From assembly GCA_001839685.1 (NCBI GenBank), contig MLAK01000571.1, positions 62,001-126,000 on the forward strand: DNA of 64,000 nucleotides, in the 5' to 3' direction. Under the pieces are notes generated by a model, which was not told where the DNA came from, did not search any database, and was given only the letters and a program-made list of their open reading frames with translations. Source of the DNA: Tritrichomonas foetus (Eukaryota; Parabasalia; Tritrichomonadida; Tritrichomonadidae). The position numbers were made by a program, and so were the translations under genes. Every line of letters begins with the position of its first letter. Position 1 is the first letter of the stretch. Positions 59,301 to 64,000 of this stretch are shown here, piece by piece.

Positions 59301-61197
59301 CGTAACATTTTGCATCTTTATGTATAAATCAAACAATAAACTCGACAAAGCTTCACCACATGTCGATTATATCACTGCTTCATATGCTTCCTTCCTTGCA
59401 GCACAAGTTAACCTATTCTTAATGCCAGGAGTTGCTCATCCATATATAATTTACAGGCCATATGGCTTTACTATGAATCGAATCTTAGTAAGAGTTTATG
59501 AATGGCTCACTCAAGCACAAGATATGTATAAGGCAGTGAGATATGGAGATATCAAATTGGGTACCGCTTCATTCGAGGCATTAGGTGCAGATTTAGATGG
59601 AGGACAAGGAATGGACCCATGCAATTTATCTCATTCACCAACATATGATCATCAAGTATATGGATGTTGGACATCGGATTCAATATTATCTTATTCTTGG
59701 ACACAATTCATCAACTTTTTAACAATATACAAAAGCAATAATATAGTATTTGCAGGAAATAATCCATTGATAGCACATTTATATCATATGGAACAAGTTC
59801 ATATATATGATAATTATTTTTATCCTTTATTTGAGGGAATTGTTCCAATGGTTGTTAGTATCTTGAACTCAGAAGTTCCAACAATTATTGGAATATGTTA
59901 TGGATTATTATTTGTTGCATTATTGTTAGAAATATTTTTCTTCATCTTCTTAATTTCATCTGAAAATCGCCAAAAGTTTGCATTAAGATTACTGTTACAT
60001 TGTCCAGGAAATGCGGTTGTTTCAAATATGCATATTGCTGCTATTTTATCAGGCGACTTTTCAAGTAAAACTATTGACTCTACAAATCGTGATGATGAAT
60101 TTTATGATATATTAGTTAAAGAATTACCAGATTCCATTCTAATTCTGGATTCAGATGGTAAAATTATATCCGCAAATAATGCAACATATAGAATTTTCGG
60201 AGTTGATGTAGAAGCACTTTGTCAAATGAATATTATAGAATTTGGTTTACAATTTAAAGGTGATAATCCATTTAAAGACATCTTTGATAAACAAGAAAAA
60301 GCTAAGAATTTTGAGAAAGCTTTAATTTATCAGAAAATTGATCAAGACTCGAATAATTATAATACTAGTAATAAAAACATTAATCTGGATAATGGCAATA
60401 ATAATGAAAATAATCAAGTTAAGAATTCCTATACAGATATTCATGTTGAAGTGACATTTATAGCATTAGGTGAAAACTATTTAGTTTCATCGAGAGATGT
60501 GACACAAACAGTCATGTATAATAAGCTGATTTCTGATGAAAAATCTAAAAGTGATCGATTATTGGCATCAATTCTTCCAGCTAAATTAGTTTCTAGAGTT
60601 CAAGCAGGTGAGAAAAATATTAGCTTTGCTGTTCAATCTGTTAGTATTCTATTTTTAGATATTGTTTCATTTACTCCATGGTGTGGTTCATTACCAGCAG
60701 CCACCGTTATGAAAACATTAAATATGATGTTTAAAGAATTTGATTCTTTAGTATCAATTCATCATACAATGACTAAAGTGAAATGTATTGGTGATTGTTA
60801 TATGGCAGCAGGAGGTATTTTTGCTGAAATTAATCAGCCATCACAACATGCCAAAGATGTTGTTGAATTTGGTTTAGAAGCAATCCAAGCATTAGAACAA
60901 TTGAACGAAGAAATTAATCAAAAATTACAAATCCGTGTCGGAATTAATACAGGTGGTCCAATTGTTGCAGGAGTTTTAGGAACAGAGAAACCAACATTTG
61001 AAATCTTAGGGCCAACTATCAATATGGCACAACAGATGGAACATCATGGTGTTCCCATGAAAGTTCATATTTCACGTGCTGTTTATGAACTTATTTATGG
61101 CGGTTCCTTCGATGTTAAAGAGCGAGGTGAAATTGAAATCAAGAATGGTAAAGTTATTACTTACGTTGTAAGCCCCAAATCAAAAGCGTCAAAATAA
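56329..61197 (+). CDS. receptor-type class III nucleotidyl cyclase
   Basis: Predicted 1622-residue multi-pass protein. Order: eight or more membrane helices (about 45-345); cytosolic helical region of TmcB/TPR type (about 350-600; KHKIRYIWDLIIQGNVKELE, FARAYARFLRDV-like block); membrane helix near 635; extracellular loop; helices near 870, 970 and 1185-1215; PAS segment (about 1260-1400; LPDSILILDSDGKIISANNA); class III cyclase domain (about 1430-1615). Metal-binding Asp1444 (LFLDIVSFT) and Asp1489 (KCIGDCYMA) are intact, Lys1485 with Glu1558 (FEILGPTIN) favours ATP over GTP, and Asn1565 is kept. The transition-state Arg is replaced by Gln1569 (NMAQQME). Probable product cAMP, activity possibly low or dependent on the dimer partner. 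Homologues are typical of trichomonads. Confidence 0.92.
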   Translation: MKVPDPSSTAMMTSSSFQTLDFTNKYNGLIDQSSLKKTRYSLYQLFDYVSTESPPFFTVHMIISIWRLLQFFGPATCSNYVQRSLWGEGTVVRKAWNIISIVFYIVPASEQVDSGYIALYVFSIILIILYVFVGYAAYIYSRHAKLPSYMPPIISLCVSTFGYIIGPIITMLSGVSIGSFIRHYEKNFTITKVVAVCISLILIFIYMWFYRSVYSITIIFRPDSLTAVSPITQVNLMYFILFITFVSGIASRVDPYTCFFLTLFIIILYGSTFPIYFSKGGFVSEKHTYCLIATSCTSMALLIFIIISLITRLILNEFIFIGIIVVYSGFYFLSKVLYDKFITNNAKLLDLIEEDQENIEVIRSVRKIENLLVIGFRLAHPFCISFEFPQLAVSKYPKEVNLWVILAKFTAIYPEETQQLTYITVGMSSNKLKGPLAKHTQQQIQSIMRLRETNLLPAMKSKLEKVGKQVQATKHKIRYIWDLIIQGNVKELESVVHHAHVSIDSSEAEFLHLLRQFPNSRFVARAYARFLRDVVADHAGHKQWAQNVSILQRGFQVAPDQAHDLGIRAFPLLPSTINGQLSAINNGTAMMTEDTLTQDIDGDEEHAAIDAELRMSVRDSINNLSIPSYRKTKIFRLVSFFIIFLIPVVIVSIFLPIYLNDIMQPLSFMYYISSLRTKAYQIVSVSLHYIMENLNATNPDRDNMVTFPFARNGLIYGEEEPPISFGGFYDSDKQLRFLIQAITTILPNFKELNQFKPEDPTMSLVRECIFEIVINFTDIKDPVRLKGFNFSDRNESYTYYPVEHSMKSAQDSIVNFIINMETILDIKHFPADALNMRYASTPINNVKAVSDTLSSAMNTITNYLKEATDIDNGVIIIGLITIVIIIPIYYSLSCVFIISKITKEKLIIYRTLTSLPKNIVSKVADSFKVLKKEEDEEMRSSITKDEEVNKQEENLLKIFSTSTGSSRSNQTDMIIIVVVAISSAILHACITVTFCIFMYKSNNKLDKASPHVDYITASYASFLAAQVNLFLMPGVAHPYIIYRPYGFTMNRILVRVYEWLTQAQDMYKAVRYGDIKLGTASFEALGADLDGGQGMDPCNLSHSPTYDHQVYGCWTSDSILSYSWTQFINFLTIYKSNNIVFAGNNPLIAHLYHMEQVHIYDNYFYPLFEGIVPMVVSILNSEVPTIIGICYGLLFVALLLEIFFFIFLISSENRQKFALRLLLHCPGNAVVSNMHIAAILSGDFSSKTIDSTNRDDEFYDILVKELPDSILILDSDGKIISANNATYRIFGVDVEALCQMNIIEFGLQFKGDNPFKDIFDKQEKAKNFEKALIYQKIDQDSNNYNTSNKNINLDNGNNNENNQVKNSYTDIHVEVTFIALGENYLVSSRDVTQTVMYNKLISDEKSKSDRLLASILPAKLVSRVQAGEKNISFAVQSVSILFLDIVSFTPWCGSLPAATVMKTLNMMFKEFDSLVSIHHTMTKVKCIGDCYMAAGGIFAEINQPSQHAKDVVEFGLEAIQALEQLNEEINQKLQIRVGINTGGPIVAGVLGTEKPTFEILGPTINMAQQMEHHGVPMKVHISRAVYELIYGGSFDVKERGEIEIKNGKVITYVVSPKSKASK

Positions 61198-62359
61198 GAT
61201 TTTAATTAATTCAACATGCACTTATATAAATAGAATACAATGTATATAACACTTATGATAATTATTCTCTTCATCTCCTTTATTTTCATTTTTTATTTTA
61301 TTTAATTTATAAAATTGTAGTATTAAAGTTAGACAGTACACCAAAATTCTTAAAGTGATGTAATATTGCCTTCAAAGCCATTTGATAGATGATTCAATAA
61401 AGAACGATAAATTTATGATTTTGACCAAAAGAAGAGAATAACAAAATTTCATTATCTTTTATTTAGTTTTGAATATCTCATTATCTAGAAGTGGCTCAGA
61501 TGTCAGTTGAATTGTGGTTAAATTCACGAAATATATATCCCTGTTAAAACCTAGGTTTCAAAATCTTACGACTCAACTTATTGTATTTTCTTTATAAATA
61601 AACATATCTATACTACCTGTATTATCTCTTAACTAAAATCTTTAAATCAGCCTAAATGTATATATCCAACTATTTTATGTTTTTTGTTTTTCATGATTGC
61701 AGCAAAGGAAAATTTCAAAAATGATTCTGTAACATCAAATTCATGATCAAATATTCTTTTTTCATGAAATAACAAAGATATCGTTTTTTTCCTGCAAAAC
61801 AACATTCACTTTTTCAAAGGAAAACCTATCGTCCAAGTGATTTGGAAATTTAGATGACACTTGGTCGTAACATGGATGCATATCACGAAATTTATATTTT
61901 GTGGTATTCATTATAAGTGAGAATTTTCCATTTTTCATTTAATCAACATATTCAATTTGAAAAGAATTCAATTCAAAATTTTATGAGAATTATCAAATTT
62001 GATAACTGTTCTGTTTTACAAAGAATCAACCCCATTTTCTTTTTATATTAAGAACTAGAAGAGCTGTTTATGATTTTTCACATATATATTCATAAATACT
62101 AATGAAAATTAGATATAATAACTATTTTAAGAGATATGGTGATATAATTTTGTTATCTCTTTTTTACAATCTCTCACAAAAAATAATTTATATTCAATCA
62201 TAGATTTTATTTAACTCATTAATTTCAAAGAATAATGCCGCTGATGATTCGGTTTGTGAACTGCTTTTGTTCTCAAAAAGCTGAAATTAATCATCATCCA
62301 TCATTATATTCAATTTGTACTATTATATGACCATATACTTTAACAAAAAGTGAACATCA
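61198..62359. other. long spacer, no gene seen
   Basis: About 1.16 kb, AT-rich. No protein-like frame or RNA recognised. Confidence 0.5.
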
Positions 62360-62365
62360 TCATTT
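62360..62365 (+). promoter_or_regulatory. Inr-like initiator TCATTT
   Basis: TCATTT 24 bases before the ATG at 62390. Confidence 0.4.
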
Positions 62366-62389
62366 AGCCTATCTGTGGTCTTTTTGGGA

Positions 62390-63523
62390 ATGTTCCTGAT
62401 TTTTTATTTCTTATCTTCATTTTCAAAATCCTCGGAAAATCCTTTCCAACCTGATTCTATCGAACAAATTCCTTCATTAGATCAATTTTCCAACAATCGA
62501 ATATCCATCCAAAGCAATGAAAATGATTTGACTTGTGAAAACGGCAAAAGATGCAAACATATAAACGTAAGAGGCACTCCGCTATTTGTCAGCGTCACAG
62601 ATTCCACTTTTCAAGATATTCACAATTTTGATTCAACAGAAACAGACGGAGATGGTGGCGCCATTTATATCAAGAATTACTATCTTTATTGCGAACAGAC
62701 CACATTCAATAAGTGCTCCTGCTCCGCTCAAGGTGGCGCATTATTCATCAAATTGGATTTAGCGGCTTTTGAGGATGAAATCAACTGCACTGTTGTCAAT
62801 TGCACTTTTTCTAGTAATGAAGCTCTCGGCGGTGGAGCAGTTTTTGCCCACGGCACAACTGGCCGTCATTTTGAATTTGACAAATGCGTTTTCCAAGATA
62901 ACAAATCAACATATGAAGGTGATACTGAATTGCCAACCACAATTCAAGGAGGTGGCGCAATCTTTTTGAATAATCCAAACGGATTTATTGTTGATTGCAC
63001 TTTTATTTATAATACTGGAATTGGTGCTGACATTACTTTATTTTTTGGTGGTGGTCTACAACCAAAACAAGGAATAGTTATCAATAATTCAGTGTTTTAT
63101 TTCAATGGATATGATTCAAATCCAAGTTCGTTTTACATTTCGAAGCCATATGGGGAGTATTCTCCAATGTCAGTTACTGTTCATAATTGTATCTTCACAG
63201 GCCAAATAAAAGGTGAAAAAAGCCATTATCTCGACTGCAACGAAGATGATACAAACCCCAATAAAGTACTATTATCTAATGTTACTTTTTGTGAGTCAAG
63301 TGAAGGCCAAGCATTTCAAGGTGATAAAAGCAAATATATTGATGAAAATTCTGTTATTTCTTATGTTTGTGATCAATATGATTTGCCTGATTACCCAATC
63401 ATTGATCCACCAACTAAAAATGAGGATGTTACAAGTTCTGAAACCGAATATTTACCACCAACTGAGACACAAAGCGAATCTGATGAACCAGATGATGCAT
63501 GCGTCAGTGGAAAAAGATGTTAA
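62390..63523 (+). CDS. Pmp-like surface protein, first repeat unit
   Basis: Frame of 377 residues from ATG 62390 (the frame stays open back to a GTG at 62375, but the ATG gives the signal peptide MFLIFYFLSSFSKSSE). The body is Cys-rich beta-helix with GG-A-I motifs: GDGGAIYI, AQGGALFI, LGGGAVFA, QGGGAIFL, FGGGLQ, each followed by segments such as DCTFIYN. It ends with an acidic Glu/Ser/Thr-rich linker and CVSGKRC, then TAA. There is no membrane helix before the stop. The same frame continues past the stop as a second copy of the unit (next entry), so the annotated end may be a mutation and not the natural end. Related in type to the gene at 3180-4547. Confidence 0.75.
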   Translation: MFLIFYFLSSFSKSSENPFQPDSIEQIPSLDQFSNNRISIQSNENDLTCENGKRCKHINVRGTPLFVSVTDSTFQDIHNFDSTETDGDGGAIYIKNYYLYCEQTTFNKCSCSAQGGALFIKLDLAAFEDEINCTVVNCTFSSNEALGGGAVFAHGTTGRHFEFDKCVFQDNKSTYEGDTELPTTIQGGGAIFLNNPNGFIVDCTFIYNTGIGADITLFFGGGLQPKQGIVINNSVFYFNGYDSNPSSFYISKPYGEYSPMSVTVHNCIFTGQIKGEKSHYLDCNEDDTNPNKVLLSNVTFCESSEGQAFQGDKSKYIDENSVISYVCDQYDLPDYPIIDPPTKNEDVTSSETEYLPPTETQSESDEPDDACVSGKRC

Positions 63524-64000
63524 TTCATAAATAAGAAAGATCCACCTACAAACATTACTATCAAAGATTCAACATTTGAAAAAATTCAAAATTTAGATCA
63601 AAAATTGACAGATGGAGATGGTGGTGCTATTTATATCAACAACTTTCACATTTTATGCGAAAGAACAACATTTCAAGAATGTGCATGTATTAATCAAGGT
63701 GGTGGCTTATATATAAGAGAGAATTTATATTCTTACATAGACGAAATAAAAGCAGTTATTGATAATTGCACTTTTTCTGGAAATGAAGCACTTGGTGGAG
63801 GAGGAATTTATCTTTATGGAACAGAGAAATCAATCTTTGAAATCACCAAATGTATTTTTAATAAAAATAATGCAAAATATGATGGACAAGGTCCTGAATC
63901 ACCAGGTCTGAATTATGGTGGTGGAGGACTCAATTTTGTTGCACGTAATGTTTTAGTTCAAAATTGTGAGTTTTCACAAAATACAGGAATTGGTGCAGAT
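63524..64000 (+). pseudogene. second Pmp repeat unit behind in-frame stop
   Basis: Open in the same frame as the preceding unit from directly after the TAA at 63521-63523 to the window end, with no ATG. It repeats the first unit closely: SGKRC-stop-FINKKDPPTNITIKDSTF lines up with NGKRCKHINVRGTPLFVS and VTDSTF; then GDGGAIYINN, QGGGLYIR, GGGGIYLY, GGGGLNFV follow in the same order with a period of about 970 bases. The gene runs on beyond the window. Either a single nonsense change truncated a longer protein, the stop is read through, or it is a sequence error. Confidence 0.7.

Overview
The window looks like nuclear DNA of a trichomonad (parabasalid) protist, probably of the Trichomonas/Tritrichomonas group; I cannot name the species from sequence alone. 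Evidence: very AT-rich intergenic DNA; almost all genes intronless; Inr-like elements (TCAYTW/TCAYWN) a few bases to about 35 bases before many start codons; one clear spliceosomal intron with the trichomonad GTATGT 5' site and ACTTACACACAG 3' end; a mariner element with a DD34D transposase; surface proteins with GGA-I beta-helix repeats; large multi-membrane nucleotide cyclases; NEK kinase and Rab genes. Normal stop codons are used (TAA, TAG and TGA all occur).

Layout. 1-1402: no gene. 1403-6442: a SLC35F6-like transporter (+), a Pmp-like surface protein (-) and a coiled-coil protein (+). 6600-15222, all minus: a single-pass surface protein whose reading frame is restored by a possible 29-nt intron, a 1620-residue cyclase-like receptor with a dead catalytic domain, and an HxxxD acyltransferase-like protein. 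15603-18368: an acidic disordered protein with nine SSDFI-type motifs. 18751-20033: an intact mariner element. 20068-23488: a decaying surface-protein gene with one in-frame stop and one frameshift. 23881-35938, all minus: a microbial-type PARG without a visible ATG, a 2789-residue alpha-solenoid protein and a ClC antiporter. 36067-36140: tRNA-Lys(TTT). 36471-37897 (-): a two-exon nucleotide-sugar/triose-phosphate-type transporter. 38440-39744 (-): an ARM-like protein. 40143-41903 (+): a NEK kinase. 42729-43378: a 14-bp minisatellite around an assembly gap. 44085-44687 (+): a Rab GTPase. 45353-46156 (+): a secreted unknown. 47009-54095 (+): three related coiled-coil proteins, the last with 21 perfect hendecads. 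54233-55081 (+): a FOP-like centrosomal protein. 56329-61197 (+): a full-length multi-membrane class III cyclase. 62390-64000 (+): a Pmp-like surface gene whose second repeat unit lies behind a single in-frame TAA.

How the genes relate. There is no operon logic: genes are monocistronic, each with its own short promoter. Themes are signalling (two cyclase-type receptors, NEK, Rab), surface proteins (four genes, two broken or interrupted), solute transport (two SLC35-type proteins, ClC) and cytoskeleton/basal body (coiled coils, FOP). The most notable items are the equal-length active/inactive cyclase pair, the two introns (one clear, one candidate), the hendecad rod, and the two surface genes with in-frame stops.
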